From NCBI RefSeq assembly GCF_000739615.1, contig NZ_BATP01000039.1, positions 124,001 through 188,000 on the forward strand: DNA of 64,000 bases, read 5' to 3'. A program made the position numbers and the translations under genes. Shown one piece after another: positions 8,968 to 18,513 of the stretch (its first letter is position 1; each line of letters begins with the position of its first letter). The notes beneath the pieces are model-generated. The model was not told the origin of the DNA, made no database searches, and saw only the letters and a program-made list of their open reading frames with translations. This DNA comes from Haloferula sp. BvORR071. GTDB lineage: Bacteria; Verrucomicrobiota; Verrucomicrobiia; Verrucomicrobiales; Akkermansiaceae.

Positions 8968-9976
8968 GGAAGAAGCCCGCTTCATCCTCCGTTGCTTCCG
9001 CCCTGATGGCGCGGATGCGGAGAACCCCGACTTTGCCGAGGCCCTCGCCTGGGCCGCGAAGGACCGCGAGCTCGGCGACTGGCTGGCCCACGAGCGCTCC
9101 AGCGATGCCGGCTTTGCGAATGCCCTCAACGCGGTGACCATCCCGCTCTCGCTGCGGGAGGAGATCCTTGCCGGCCTGGCCGCCGAGCGGGGCGATGCCT
9201 CGGCCGTGCCGGACCGCTTCGACCACTCGATCATGGGGGCGATGGCCTCGATCCGCCCGCCGCAGAACCTGCGCGCCGAGATTCTCGCCGCAATGGATCG
9301 CACCGCAGCGGAGAGGAAGACCCGCCGCATGCCTTGGAAGCTCATCCTGCCGATCGGGGCTGCGGCGGCTGCCGCCATCACGGTAGCGGTGCTGGTTTTC
9401 TCTCCGGCGGGTAATTCTTCAAAACAGACCAAATTGGTCGTCAATCTTCCTGCGGAAGGCGGTAACACCAAGCTTACCTTGCCTCCTAAGGAAGAGGAGG
9501 ACCCGGGTAGCGCTCTCGTCCCGATCAGCATCAACAGCGTGGAAGACGGGGCCATCAAGGTTTTCGAGAACCCGGGCTACACCCTCGATCTACGGAATGA
9601 GGATCATCACAAGCTCTTCGAACACCTGAAGGGCGCGGACCTGCCCTGCCCGAATGCCTGCCTGCCGCCGGGCCTCAAGCGCGCACCGGGCGTCGGCTGC
9701 CGCAAGCTGGAGATCGCCGGCAAGACCGGAGCCCTCGTCTGCTTCGAGCAAAAGGGCGATGAAGTCCGGCTTGTCGCCTTCAAGCGCTGCGACGTGCAGT
9801 GCCACGTGCCCAAAAAGGGCGAAGGCGAGCCCGACATTCGCATGCATGGCAAGTGGTCCGTCGCCCGCTGGGAAGATGAGGACTGGGTCTTCGTCCTCAT
9901 GGGCGGCGAGAACTTCGATGCCAAGCGCTTGGAGAGCTTCTTCGTCTCCGCCCCGGTGGAGAAGACGGAGAAGTGA
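8960..9976 (+). CDS. Putative membrane anti-sigma factor with Cys-rich C-terminal domain
   Basis: A 338-residue protein overlapping the ECF gene. The cytoplasmic part (1-~125) is helical and acidic and includes two similar segments ('IPLSLREEILAGLAAER' and 'PPQNLRAEILAAMDRTA'). A single membrane helix follows at about 128-148 ('LILPIGAAAAAAITVAVL'). The outer domain contains six cysteines in 'CPNACLPPG', 'GVGCRK', 'ALVCFE' and 'KRCDVQCHVP'. Position and topology point to an anti-sigma factor, and the cysteines suggest redox or metal sensing. No ZAS zinc motif is visible, so the assignment rests mainly on context. Confidence 0.65.
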   Translation: MDKEEARFILRCFRPDGADAENPDFAEALAWAAKDRELGDWLAHERSSDAGFANALNAVTIPLSLREEILAGLAAERGDASAVPDRFDHSIMGAMASIRPPQNLRAEILAAMDRTAAERKTRRMPWKLILPIGAAAAAAITVAVLVFSPAGNSSKQTKLVVNLPAEGGNTKLTLPPKEEEDPGSALVPISINSVEDGAIKVFENPGYTLDLRNEDHHKLFEHLKGADLPCPNACLPPGLKRAPGVGCRKLEIAGKTGALVCFEQKGDEVRLVAFKRCDVQCHVPKKGEGEPDIRMHGKWSVARWEDEDWVFVLMGGENFDAKRLESFFVSAPVEKTEK

Positions 9977-10377
9977 TCGGCTTCGCGATCCGGGTCTCGT
10001 GTTCCCACCATCCCGAAGGGATCCCCGCCTTTCATCATGTAGCGGCGCGTCTATGACCGTCGAACTTCGGCGGCCACAAGCCGCATCGTGAGATCCTCGC
10101 CTCACTCCTCCTCATATCGTAGGCGCGTTCGTGAGAACGCGGAAGCCACGGGAAACGCTGTCATCACCTTGGTCTTCCAAACTCTCCCGATCCCGAAGGG
10201 ATCGCAGCTGCAGTAGCCGGGGATTTAGCGCAGCGACATCCCCGGTACGCCGCGCCAAGGAATACCGATCCCGAAGGGATCGCAGAGCGCTACGACTCAC
10301 CCGCACCCGGGCGCGTGAACATTTCTCACGCCGCATCTTCCCGAACTCGGCAAGATGGGCTATTGGAGATCAACCCA
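9977..10377. repeat. Intergenic repeat block with GATCCCGAAGGGATC palindromes
   Basis: Non-coding. It holds three copies of the palindrome core TCCCGAAGGGA (near 10010, 10190 and 10268, the last two as full GATCCCGAAGGGATC). It also has a CCGGGGAT / ATCCCCGG dyad near 10220-10245 and one copy of a dispersed ~54-bp repeat (10039-10092). Open frames through it are not coding. Confidence 0.75.
10039..10092 (+). repeat. Dispersed 54-bp repeat, copy 1
   Basis: Begins TGTAGCGGCGCGTCTATG and ends GGCCACAAGCCGCATCGTGA. A closely similar copy lies in inverted orientation at 50100-50153, 40 kb away. The last ~28 bases match best. Confidence 0.75.
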
Positions 10378-11079
10378 ATGAAACTCTCGATTTTATCCAC
10401 CCTCTTCCTCGCAGGCACCCTCTCCAACCCTTGCCACGGCGCTGAGCGCAAGTTCACCAGCTCGGATGGCAAGGAATTGCTGGCCGAGATCATCACCGCC
10501 ACCGCGGCCGATGTGACCCTCAAAAGGAGCAACGACGGCAAGGAGTTCACCCTTCCGCTCGCGAGGCTTTCCGAGGATGATCGGAAATTCGTACTGGCTT
10601 GGCTTGAGAAGGAGAGGCCGAACATGCGCCCCGCGCGGGAGGTGGAACTCGCACTCGAAGACGGCAGCAGCAAGAAGATGCCCGTTCCCAAGGGCTTTTA
10701 CTTATCCCCGGAGGGAACCTTGACCCTGTATGCCGGAGACACGGTTCACCTTGAATTTGCAAAGGAAGGTGAGAATTGGGGTGCCCCGAAAGTCGTGACG
10801 GAAGTGAAGAATCCCGAACGCACCATCACCTTCGCATTTTCCCATCAGGCCAATATGACGCTGCTCAACCGGACCACCAAAATCCAGTCCGCTGTGGTCA
10901 TGGACAGCATGACCTGTGCGCTCGACTCAGACGAGTTCACTCGCGTCGGTCTCTATCCTACGGAAAAAGCTCAGGACGCGACCGACAGCTGGCCAAGCAA
11001 GGTTTGGATCTTGCAATTGAGTAAGTTCGAAGTGACCGACCGTCCCGCAGGAGAGGCCTATGGGGAGCGGGCAAAGTAA
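10378..11079 (+). CDS. Secreted protein with SHD1-like domain
   Basis: A 233-residue exported protein starting at ATG 10378. The signal peptide runs through about residue 21 ('FLAGTLSNPCHGA'). The N-terminal mature part has the short beta domain common in Planctomycetota and Verrucomicrobiota proteins: 'FTSSDGKELLAEIITATA', 'ADVTLKRSNDGKEFTLPLAR' and 'LSEDDRKFVLAWLEK'. The remaining ~150 residues show no family I recognise. Expression context is unclear: the upstream region is repeat-filled and the downstream neighbour is convergent. Confidence 0.7.
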   Translation: MKLSILSTLFLAGTLSNPCHGAERKFTSSDGKELLAEIITATAADVTLKRSNDGKEFTLPLARLSEDDRKFVLAWLEKERPNMRPAREVELALEDGSSKKMPVPKGFYLSPEGTLTLYAGDTVHLEFAKEGENWGAPKVVTEVKNPERTITFAFSHQANMTLLNRTTKIQSAVVMDSMTCALDSDEFTRVGLYPTEKAQDATDSWPSKVWILQLSKFEVTDRPAGEAYGERAK

Positions 11080-11107
11080 GGAAAGTAGGAGCCGCGAGCG
11101 AACTGCC

Positions 11108-11371
11108 TCAAATCCCTTCTTGTTCGCGCAAGTTGTTGAGGAATTCCTCGGTGACAACAGTCCTGTCGTCCTTTGCGCGCCGAAGGCGCGGTATGCCCAG
11201 CTCGTCGATATCAGAGTGAGGCTCGCCCTTTGAGCGGCCCAGCGCAGCCCAGCATCCAAGGTCGCTTTCCAAGGCCGCCAAAATCACCTCTCGCAAAGTG
11301 GTGCCCTGCTCTGCGGCTTTTGCCTTCGCCCGCCGGTAGAGCGGCTCGGGAATGTCGATCGCGGTTCTCAC
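11108..11371 (-). CDS. Orphan RHH/VapB-type antitoxin-like protein
   Basis: A GTG at 11371 gives an 87-residue protein opening 'VRTAIDIPEPLYRRAKAKAA', the usual ribbon-helix-helix antitoxin N-terminus, then 'GTTLREVILAALESDL'. The tail 'TEEFLNNLREQEGI' matches VapB proteins. A longer reading from 11488 adds a stretch without family similarity. No PIN-domain toxin follows: the next gene downstream is on the other strand. It is either a solitary antitoxin or the survivor of a lost pair. Confidence 0.6.
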   Translation of the reverse strand: MRTAIDIPEPLYRRAKAKAAEQGTTLREVILAALESDLGCWAALGRSKGEPHSDIDELGIPRLRRAKDDRTVVTEEFLNNLREQEGI

Positions 11372-11502
11372 GAGTTCAGCATGGTGGAAAGATAAGAACT
11401 CGTCGATCCTCTGAGCCACCGTGGGAGAGTCGCTCCATGATCGCGCCTGCGTCGCTGTCATCGCGGCCACTCCTGCAAATTCATGCAACCCGAAAATAGT
11501 AA

Positions 11503-11532
11503 CGGGCCGCCCCTTTCCAGAAGGGCGGCCCG
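11503..11532 (-). terminator. Terminator after typA
   Basis: Arms CGGGCCGCCC and GGGCGGCCCG enclose a short loop about 43 bases beyond the typA stop. On the minus strand it is followed by a T-rich run (GTTACTATTTT). Confidence 0.7.
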
Positions 11533-11574
11533 CACGGGGAAGGCGGAGGAGGGGGTGGGGAAGACTGTGCTGCC

Positions 11575-13419
11575 TTAACCGCGGTTGCTGCGGTCTTCGA
11601 CGTTCGGGCCCTTGGCGGCACGCTTGCGGGCGTTCGCGTCCAGGATGCGCTTGCGCAGGCGGATGTTCTGCGGCGTCGCTTCGACGAGCTCGTCGGCATC
11701 GATGTATTCGATGGCGCGCTCGAGGGAGAAGCGGATCGCAGGGGTCAGCTTGGAGGTCTTGTCCTTGCCGGAGGAGCGCATGTTGTCCAAGTGCTTCTCC
11801 TTCACCGGATTCACCGGCAGGTCGCCGACGCGCGGGTTTTCACCGACCAGCATGCCTTCGTAAACGGCATCGCCGGGTGCGGCGAAAAGGATGCCGCGCT
11901 CTTCCAGCATTTGCAGCGAGTAGGGAGTGGCGGTCCCGGAATCCATCGAGACCAGCGTGCCAGTCGTGCGGTTCTGGATGTCGCCGGCGTGTGGCGCGTA
12001 CTCCTTGAAGAGGTGGCTCATGATGCCGTGACCGGAGGTCAGGTTGACCAATTCGGTCTCGAAGCCGATCAGGCCGCGGGTCGGGATGTGCGCCTGGATG
12101 AACACGCGGCCGCTGGCCTCGGTGTCCATGTGCTCCATCATGCCCTTGCGGTTCATGAGGATCTTCAGGATGCCCTGGGTGTAGTCGCCCGGGGCTTCCA
12201 CGTAGAGCGTTTCGAAGGGTTCCAGCAGCTTGCCGTGATCATCGCGGCGGTAGATCACCACCGGGCGGGAGACGAGGACTTCAAAGCCTTCGCGGCGCAT
12301 CTGCTCCACCAGCACCGCGATCTGCATCGCACCGCGGGCGGAGACGTTGAAGACGCCGGAGGTGTCGGTGTCCTCGACCGTGATCGAAATGTTCGTCTTC
12401 AGCTCGCGCATCAGGCGCTCGCGGATCGCTCGGGAGGTCACGTGCTTGCCTTCCTTGCCTGCCAGCGGGCCGTCGTTGATCGAGAACTGCATCGACACCG
12501 TCGGCGGGTCGATCGCCACGAAGGGCAGCGGCGCTTGGTCGGAAGATCCGGCGATGGTTTCGCCAATGTTGACGTTCTCAATACCTGCGGCGATGCCCAC
12601 GATCCCACCGGCGCTACAGCCTTCGGAGTCGGTGGTGGCGAGACCAGAGTAGCTGAAGGTCTTCATCACCTTCGACTGGGTCTTGGTGCCATCCTCGCGG
12701 AGCAGCCAGATGGTATCGCCCTTCTTCACGCTGCCGCCGAGAACCTTGCCGACGGCAACACGGCCGACGTAGTCGTCCCACTCGATGTTCGAAACGAGCA
12801 TCAGGAAAGGAGCTTCCGGATCGGCCTTCGGAGCGGGGATATGCTCGATGATCTTCTTGAGCAGCGGCACGCAGTCCTTCCGCTCGTCATCCGGGTGATC
12901 CATGAAGTAGCCGTCACGGGCGGAGCCGTAGCAGAAAGGAGCGTTGAACTGCTCTTCATCGGCGTCGAGGTCGAGAAGCAGTTCGAGGACTTGGTCGTGA
13001 ACCTTCAGCGGGGTCGCCAGCGGACGGTCGATCTTGTTGACCACCACGATCGGCTTGAGGCCTTCCTGCATCGCCTTGCGCAGTACGAAGCGGGTCTGGG
13101 CCTGCGGGCCGCCGGAGGCGTCCACCACGAGCAGCACGCCGTCCACCATCTTCATCACGCGCTCCACCTCGGCACCGAAGTCGGCGTGGCCCGGGGTGTC
13201 CACGATGTTGATCGTGTAGCCTTCCCAGTGAATGGAGGTGTTCTTGGCCTTGATGGTGATGCCCTTTTCCTTTTCAAGGTCCATCGAGTCCATGGCGCGC
13301 TCTTGCTGCGCTTGGTTGTCACGATAGGTCCCGCCGGCTTGCAGGAGCTGGTCGACGAGGGTGGTTTTCCCATGGTCAACGTGGGCGATAATGGCGAGAT
13401 TTCGGATCTTAAGGGACAT
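11575..13419 (-). CDS. typA: GTP-binding protein TypA/BipA
   Basis: A 614-residue translational GTPase involved in ribosome assembly and stress adaptation. The G domain is intact: G1 AHVDHGKTT (residues 12-20), G3 DTPGH (74-78) and G4 NKID (128-131). Downstream domains include '[20 protein letters not shown]' and the TypA-specific C-terminal domain with '[12 protein letters not shown]' and '[19 protein letters not shown]'. The length is typical. It is monocistronic between a terminator and a divergent small lipoprotein gene. Confidence 0.95.
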   Translation of the reverse strand: MSLKIRNLAIIAHVDHGKTTLVDQLLQAGGTYRDNQAQQERAMDSMDLEKEKGITIKAKNTSIHWEGYTINIVDTPGHADFGAEVERVMKMVDGVLLVVDASGGPQAQTRFVLRKAMQEGLKPIVVVNKIDRPLATPLKVHDQVLELLLDLDADEEQFNAPFCYGSARDGYFMDHPDDERKDCVPLLKKIIEHIPAPKADPEAPFLMLVSNIEWDDYVGRVAVGKVLGGSVKKGDTIWLLREDGTKTQSKVMKTFSYSGLATTDSEGCSAGGIVGIAAGIENVNIGETIAGSSDQAPLPFVAIDPPTVSMQFSINDGPLAGKEGKHVTSRAIRERLMRELKTNISITVEDTDTSGVFNVSARGAMQIAVLVEQMRREGFEVLVSRPVVIYRRDDHGKLLEPFETLYVEAPGDYTQGILKILMNRKGMMEHMDTEASGRVFIQAHIPTRGLIGFETELVNLTSGHGIMSHLFKEYAPHAGDIQNRTTGTLVSMDSGTATPYSLQMLEERGILFAAPGDAVYEGMLVGENPRVGDLPVNPVKEKHLDNMRSSGKDKTSKLTPAIRFSLERAIEYIDADELVEATPQNIRLRKRILDANARKRAAKGPNVEDRSNRG

Positions 13420-13620
13420 GGCGGCGTCGAGTACGTACGGGCTCCCGGGGAAAGCGGCGCGGGCCTATGGACCCTTTTTCCGCGCTTGGCAAGGGGGAAG
13501 CACGCGACGTTCCCGTTACAAGGACTTCTGCGGCCCCGGAATTCTGCGGATTGACGTGCTCTTTTTGCGAGGCGACTGGAATCTTGGCCGCCCTAACAAC
13601 CGGTGGTCCGCTTAAAACCG

Positions 13621-13851
13621 ATGAAACTCCACTACCTCTTTGCCGCCGCGACCTTCGCCATTCTGCCTGCATGCGAAAAACACGAGACCCCGAACGTGAA
13701 AGAAAAAGTCGACGACGCCCTCGATCGCCGTCCGAACGAAAAGATCAAAGATGCAGCCGAGGACATTAAGGACGACGCCAAGGATGTGGGTAGGGACGTC
13801 AAGGACGCGGCGAAGGAGATCAAGGAGGATGTGAAGGACGCGACCCGCTGA
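13621..13851 (+). CDS. Small lipoprotein with Lys/Asp-rich heptad-like repeats
   Basis: A 76-residue protein. The signal sequence ends in a lipobox-like ILPAC with Cys18, so it should be lipid-anchored. The rest is built from repeats of the type 'KDDAKDVGRDVKDAAKEIK', resembling YtfJ/LEA-like amphipathic helices in small stress-related envelope proteins. No enzymatic role is suggested. It stands alone between typA (divergent) and a convergent tetR gene. Confidence 0.7.
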   Translation: MKLHYLFAAATFAILPACEKHETPNVKEKVDDALDRRPNEKIKDAAEDIKDDAKDVGRDVKDAAKEIKEDVKDATR

Positions 13852-13861
13852 GTATTAGGAA

Positions 13862-14473
13862 TCAATCGACTGGCCAAACCCGCAGTGCCAGATCGGCCAC
13901 TGCTTGCAGCTCTGCTGCTGCGGCCCCGCCAGCCGACTGCACCGCCATCCCGTGGATCACGGTGGCCAAGTAGCCGGCCAGCGCGGCCGTATCCGTGGTT
14001 GGGGCAAGGTCCCCGGCCTTCTTTGCCTGCTCAAGTCGTTCGCGGATCGCGACTTGGGTGCCCGCGCGCATCGCCGTCAGTTCCTCCCGGATGGCCCTCG
14101 CCTCATCCCCGCAGACCAACGCGCCTTGGATGGAGAGGCAGCCGCCGGGATGGCCGGGATTCCCCAGAACCTCCACGGCACCGTCCAGGAGCGCCTTGGC
14201 CATTTCCCGGGCACTCGGCATCGCGAGGGCCCCCGCCACATAGGACGCCGGGCCGGCTGCATAGCGCTCCAATGCCTTGCGGAACAAGGCCTCCTTGTTG
14301 CCGAAGGCCGCGTAGAGGCTGGGCCGGTTGATCCCCATGGCGGCGGTCAGGTCTGCCATTGAGGCACCTTCGTAGCCCTTTTCCCAGAATACCCGGAGCG
14401 CCTTGTCCAAGGCCGCATCTGCATCAAAGCCGCGCGGGCGGCCGAGACTGGGAGCGGATTCGGAGGATTTCAT
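13862..14473 (-). CDS. TetR/AcrR-family transcriptional regulator
   Basis: A 203-residue repressor-type protein. The helix-turn-helix is '[20 protein letters not shown]' with the typical '[15 protein letters not shown]' continuation. The C-terminal ligand domain resembles TetR_C regulators of the AefR/YcdC-like group ('[20 protein letters not shown]'). It is divergent from the thioredoxin, SDR and MFS genes with a 77-base gap, so it is likely to regulate that group and itself. The ligand is unknown. Confidence 0.85.
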   Translation of the reverse strand: MKSSESAPSLGRPRGFDADAALDKALRVFWEKGYEGASMADLTAAMGINRPSLYAAFGNKEALFRKALERYAAGPASYVAGALAMPSAREMAKALLDGAVEVLGNPGHPGGCLSIQGALVCGDEARAIREELTAMRAGTQVAIRERLEQAKKAGDLAPTTDTAALAGYLATVIHGMAVQSAGGAAAAELQAVADLALRVWPVD

Positions 14474-14550
14474 ACCTAGCGGTAAAAAACCTCGCTTGAC
14501 CCCGGGCTGTCCAGTTGATACATCTATACCTTTCGTTACAGAACTATTCT

Positions 14551-14868
14551 ATGAATGTGCTCGAACTCACTGCGGAAACCTTTGATTCCACCATCCGCGG
14601 CACGGATCAGCCCGTGCTCGTCGACTTCTGGGGCGACTGGTGCGGTCCCTGCAAGATGATCGCCCCGGTGGTGGAGGAGATCGCCACCGAGTGGCAGGGC
14701 CGGGCCTTGATCGCGAAAGTGGACGTCGGAGCCGCTCGTGAACTCGCCGTCAGCCTCGGGGTCAAGGCCATCCCGACCCTGATTGTCTTCAAGGACGGCC
14801 AGCCGGTGAAAGTGATGCGCGGCCTGCAGGACAAGCAAGTGATCGAGGCGGCCCTGGCCGCAGCGTGA
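14551..14868 (+). CDS. trxA: Thioredoxin
   Basis: A 105-residue classical thioredoxin with the active site WCGPC at residues 30-34, the cis-Pro loop 'VKAIPTLIVFK', and no signal peptide, so a cytoplasmic disulfide reductase. It begins at ATG 14551. A TTGACC-like -35 element lies near 14493. It is divergent from the TetR gene and 67 bases ahead of the SDR gene. The chromosome may carry other thioredoxins, so the symbol denotes family rather than the main housekeeping copy. Confidence 0.9.
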   Translation: MNVLELTAETFDSTIRGTDQPVLVDFWGDWCGPCKMIAPVVEEIATEWQGRALIAKVDVGAARELAVSLGVKAIPTLIVFKDGQPVKVMRGLQDKQVIEAALAAA

Positions 14869-14935
14869 TCACTCTTGGTCGGGATCGCTCGCGTGACCTG
14901 TCACAGGGGCGATCCCGCCACCAATACCACAACGC

Positions 14936-15685
14936 ATGAGCAATACCTCCACACTCGCCGGAAAAGCCGCCCTCGTTACCGGAGCCTCCCGCGGCATCGG
15001 TGCCGCCATTGCCCGCCGCCTCGCTGCGGATGGTGCCGCTGTCGCCATCACCTACAGCGCCTCGCCGGAGAAAGCTCAGGAAGTGGTGAAGTCGATTGAA
15101 GCTGCGGGTGGCAAGGCCATCGCGATCCAAGCCGACGCCGCCGATGCCGTGGCAGTCCGCGCCGCCGTCGCTCGCGCTGCCACGGAACTGGGCGGCTTGG
15201 ACATTCTGGTGAACAACGCTGGCGTCGCGATCATGGCGCCGCTCGCGGATCTCAGTGAAGCGGACTTCGACAAGACCTTTGCCATCAATGTGAAGGCCCT
15301 CTTCGTAGCCAGCCAGGAAGCAGCCAATTACCTGCCGCAAGGCGGGCGGATCATCCACATCGGCAGCGTGAACAGCGACTCCGCGCCCTTCCCCGGACTG
15401 AGCGCCTACTCGATGTCGAAGGGCGCTGTCGCGGGCATGAACCGGGCGATGGCCCGCGATCTAGGTCCGCGTGGCATCACCGTGAACAACATCCAGCCCG
15501 GCCCGGTCGATACCGATCTGAACCCCGCCACCGGCCCTTTTGCCGACACCCTGCGTGGCCTGATGGCGCTCGGCCGTTACGGCTCGGGTGAGGAAATCGC
15601 CGGTTTGGTATCTTATCTCGTCGGTCCGGAGGGTAGCTACGTGACCGGAGCGAACCTTAAAATCGACGGCGGCTTCGACGTCTGA
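14936..15685 (+). CDS. Short-chain dehydrogenase/reductase
   Basis: A 249-residue classical SDR. The cofactor loop is TGASRGIG near the N-terminus, the structural motif 'VNNAG' is present, and the catalytic Ser, Tyr and Lys occur in 'GSVNS' and 'YSMSK'. It ends with the usual 'GANLKIDGGFDV'. It is close to 3-oxoacyl-ACP-reductase-like enzymes of the kind found beside TetR regulators. The true substrate is open. Same-strand neighbours are thioredoxin upstream and an MFS exporter downstream. Confidence 0.85.
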   Translation: MSNTSTLAGKAALVTGASRGIGAAIARRLAADGAAVAITYSASPEKAQEVVKSIEAAGGKAIAIQADAADAVAVRAAVARAATELGGLDILVNNAGVAIMAPLADLSEADFDKTFAINVKALFVASQEAANYLPQGGRIIHIGSVNSDSAPFPGLSAYSMSKGAVAGMNRAMARDLGPRGITVNNIQPGPVDTDLNPATGPFADTLRGLMALGRYGSGEEIAGLVSYLVGPEGSYVTGANLKIDGGFDV

Positions 15686-15772
15686 AGCGCTGCGGCGGAT
15701 TCGCCGTGGACAAGTCGCCGGTCCGGCCCAGATTCCCGGCCCGGCGGCCCGCCAGCTGCCTTCCCTGTCACC

Positions 15773-17005
15773 ATGAGCAGCTCTTTGCCCGGAAGATCGA
15801 TCCTTCCGATCGTTCTCCTCTCTGCCGCCGGCTTCACGGTGCTGACCACCGAATTCATCATCGTGGGCCTGTTGCCGGCGATGGCCCGGGATCTGCGGGT
15901 AGACATTCCCACAGCAGGCCTGCTGGTGACCCTCTTCGCCTTCACGGTGGCGGTCACGGGACCGCCGCTGGTGGCCTTCATGTCGCGTTTCGACCGCAAG
16001 CGCCTCTTCGTGGCCACCTTGCTGCTCTTCGCGCTGTCGAATGTGCTCGCGGGCACGGCCTCGAATTTCGGGGTGATGGCTTTCGCCCGCTTCATCCCTG
16101 CGCTCATGCTGCCGGTGTTCTGGTCGCTGGCCAGCGAGACCGCCGTGAACATCACCGGTCCCGAGCGGGCCGGGAAGGCGATCTCCATGGTCTCCTTCGG
16201 GGTGGTGGCGGCCACGATTTTCGGAATTCCGATCGGCACCCTTGTTGCGGATGCCTTCGGTTGGCGCGTGGCCTTTGGGGCGCTCGCTGCCTTGGCCTTT
16301 GCGAAGGCGGCCCTGCTCTTCTTCTGCATGCCGCCGGTCGCGAAGAAGCTGGAGAAACCCGCGCCGGTGCTGGAGCAACTCGGCATCCTGAGGGATAAAA
16401 TCGTGGCCGGGCACGTCCTGCTCTCGCTGCTGGTCTTCGCGGGCATGTTCACGGCCTACACCTATCTGGCGGACATCTTGGAGCGCCTCGGCGGCTACAG
16501 CGGCACGGAAGTCGGCTGGATTTTGATGGGCTTCGGTGCCGTGGGTCTGCTCGGCAATTGGCTGGGCGGCAAGCTGGTGGACCGCAGTCCTTTGGGGGCT
16601 TCAATCGCCTTCTGCCTACCGATTGCGCTGGCGATGGCCTCGGTGGTGGCGGTGGTGCAGTCCAAGCCCGCCTTGGCCGCCGTTCTGGCGGTCTGGGGCA
16701 TCGGCCAAGCCGCACTCTTCACCGCCGCCCACGTGCGGGTCATGAAGGCCGCTTCTGCGAATCCGGCGCTCGGAGCCTCGCTGAATATCTCCGGTGCGAA
16801 CATGGGCATCGGCCTCGGGGCCCTTGCCGGCGGTCGGGTGATCGATGCCTTCGGGCTGCCATTCGTCGGCTGGGCCGCAGCCGGAGTGATCGGCCTCAGC
16901 ATCGCCGCAGCTCTGATCCTGATGTGGGCCTCTCGCCAGCAATCGCAGCCGGTCGCGGACTTGGATTCCGCGCCTTGCCCGGATGCCGGTGGTTGCGGCC
17001 GTTGA
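15773..17005 (+). CDS. MFS transporter, drug-efflux (DHA1/AraJ-like) type
   Basis: A 410-residue protein with about twelve hydrophobic helices. The DHA1 landmarks are 'TEFIIVGLLPAMARDL', 'FDRKRLFVATLLLFALSN' (the loop 2-3 motif A region) and the later 'FGLPFVGWAAAGVIG'. The C-terminus is short and ends with a Cys pair in CPDAGGC. The likely role is proton-driven export of a small toxic molecule, possibly the ligand of the divergent TetR regulator. It is 87 bases downstream of the SDR gene. Confidence 0.8.
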   Translation: MSSSLPGRSILPIVLLSAAGFTVLTTEFIIVGLLPAMARDLRVDIPTAGLLVTLFAFTVAVTGPPLVAFMSRFDRKRLFVATLLLFALSNVLAGTASNFGVMAFARFIPALMLPVFWSLASETAVNITGPERAGKAISMVSFGVVAATIFGIPIGTLVADAFGWRVAFGALAALAFAKAALLFFCMPPVAKKLEKPAPVLEQLGILRDKIVAGHVLLSLLVFAGMFTAYTYLADILERLGGYSGTEVGWILMGFGAVGLLGNWLGGKLVDRSPLGASIAFCLPIALAMASVVAVVQSKPALAAVLAVWGIGQAALFTAAHVRVMKAASANPALGASLNISGANMGIGLGALAGGRVIDAFGLPFVGWAAAGVIGLSIAAALILMWASRQQSQPVADLDSAPCPDAGGCGR

Positions 17006-17026
17006 AGATGCGGCGATGATCCCGGC

Positions 17027-17833
17027 ATGCCGGACGAGGAAAGCTTCGCCACCAACATCGAGCGCTTCACCGGCTTCGCGGACCAGTATGACCGCTTCCG
17101 GCCGACTCCGCCGGAACGGCTCGCGCCGCTCCTGATCGATCTCGCCGAGATTGAGTCGGGTGGCACCGTGGTCGATCTGGGCTGTGGCACAGGCCTTTCG
17201 ACTCGCTACTGGGCCGGCAAGGTGGCGCGCATTGTCGGAATCGAGCCCACCGCGGCAATGCGGACGGAGGCCCAGGCCAAGGGCGGGGAGGGGATCTTCT
17301 ATGCGCGCGGCTTTTCCCACGCCACCGGCCTGCCGGCCGCCAGCGCGGACATCGTCACCTGCGCCCAATCGCTGCACTGGATGGATCCTCCCTCCACCTT
17401 TGCCGAGGTGGGTCGGATCCTGCGCCGCGGCGGGATCTTCGCCGCCTGCGACTACGACTGGCCGCCGGTCACCGGGATCTGGGAAGTGGATGCGGCCTAC
17501 CACGAGTGTGACCAGCGGGTCCGCCGCGCCGAGCGTGAGCTGAACCTCTCCCTCGACCTGAAGTTCTCGGAGAAATCCGGCCACCTTGAGCGCATGCGCG
17601 CCAGCGGGGCCTTCCGCTGGACCCGCGAAATCCTCCTGCATCATGAGGACGCAGGCGATGCCGAGCGGCTGACTGGCCTCATGTTCAGCCAAGGCAGTGT
17701 CCAGACCCTTCTCAAAGCCGGCATCAGCGAAGACGAGATCGGCATCACCGCCTTCCGCGAGCTGGCGTTGCGGCTGATGCCCGGGAAGCGTCCATGGTTG
17801 TGGTGCTCCCGAGTGCGAGTTGGCGTTGTCTAG
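17027..17833 (+). CDS. Class I SAM-dependent methyltransferase
   Basis: A 268-residue protein with the Methyltransf_11 fold. The SAM-binding motif I is 'VVDLGCGTGLSTRYWA', motif II region 'IVGIEPTAAM', and motif IV-like 'ADIVTCAQSLHWMDP', whose QSLHW signature is typical of UbiE/trans-aconitate-type small-molecule methyltransferases. The C-terminal part is variable and the substrate is unknown. It follows the MFS gene by 21 bases and is convergent with the DUF5069 gene. Confidence 0.8.
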   Translation: MPDEESFATNIERFTGFADQYDRFRPTPPERLAPLLIDLAEIESGGTVVDLGCGTGLSTRYWAGKVARIVGIEPTAAMRTEAQAKGGEGIFYARGFSHATGLPAASADIVTCAQSLHWMDPPSTFAEVGRILRRGGIFAACDYDWPPVTGIWEVDAAYHECDQRVRRAERELNLSLDLKFSEKSGHLERMRASGAFRWTREILLHHEDAGDAERLTGLMFSQGSVQTLLKAGISEDEIGITAFRELALRLMPGKRPWLWCSRVRVGVV

Positions 17834-17838
17834 GTGCC

Positions 17839-18288
17839 TTAGACGGCCCGCTTCGGCCGCCCCTCATCCATATCGATGAAGTCGAACATCGTCTCCGCCG
17901 CATCCGGCGGGAAGCCGGACTCCTCAAGGCGGAAGCGCACCCGCTGGGCGACGGCATCGCGCCAGCCCAGTTTCCTCATGAAGCCATTCCACACCTCGAT
18001 GTCCTCCTCATCCGGCCGGCGGCCGTGAGCCGTGGCCCAAGCCAGGATCTGCTCGTCGTCGCCCCCTTTGAGGACCTCCGTCTTCAAGTCGGAGTAGTGA
18101 ATTCCGAGGAAGTGGCAGCAGCGGGAATCGAAGCCGCCGACAATGCCCATCACTTCGGCCCAAGGACCCGGCAACTGGCCCGCTACATTCAGGCGGATTT
18201 TATCCAGCATGCGGCCGAAATGGACGATCCCGCCCACAGTTTCATAGGGGCTGCGAAGGCCGGGAATCAGGGTGGCTGGCATGGCCAT
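17839..18288 (-). CDS. DUF5069 family protein
   Basis: About 149 residues of the DUF5069 family, with 'LIPGLRSPYETVGGIVHFGR', 'MLDKIRLNVAGQLPGP', a central 'FLGIHYSDLKTEVLKGG' and the family end 'FDFIDMDEG'. The start is uncertain: Met codons at 18306, 18288 and 18282 all fit. The family is nearly confined to Verrucomicrobiota, Planctomycetota and relatives, and its function is unknown. A second member occurs at 29819-30265. Confidence 0.75.
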   Translation of the reverse strand: MAMPATLIPGLRSPYETVGGIVHFGRMLDKIRLNVAGQLPGPWAEVMGIVGGFDSRCCHFLGIHYSDLKTEVLKGGDDEQILAWATAHGRRPDEEDIEVWNGFMRKLGWRDAVAQRVRFRLEESGFPPDAAETMFDFIDMDEGRPKRAV

Positions 18289-18513
18289 GAACCTTGATCC
18301 AGCCACCCTTGCCGTAAAGCGGCATCCCTAAAAAGAAACTGCATCGGGGGTCTGCCTTCCTCGTGTCCCCCCCGGGCCGAATGCAAGAACAGAACCGCCG
18401 ATGCGTGGCGAGACAGTGCCCGAATCCGGGCTCCCGGTCCATCGGGCGGGGCGTGGATTGTTTCTACCGGGATTCCCTGAGTGCCGCGTAGTGCAATCCA
18501 CTACAAGTGGCTT

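Noticed and set aside
11108-11488. Toxin partner for the VapB-like antitoxin
   Set aside because: No PIN or other toxin frame lies on either side. The gene is reported as an orphan.
14540-14550. AGAA-CTA-TTCT dyad just before the thioredoxin start as an operator for the divergent TetR
   Set aside because: Very short arms and only one copy; not distinguishable from chance.
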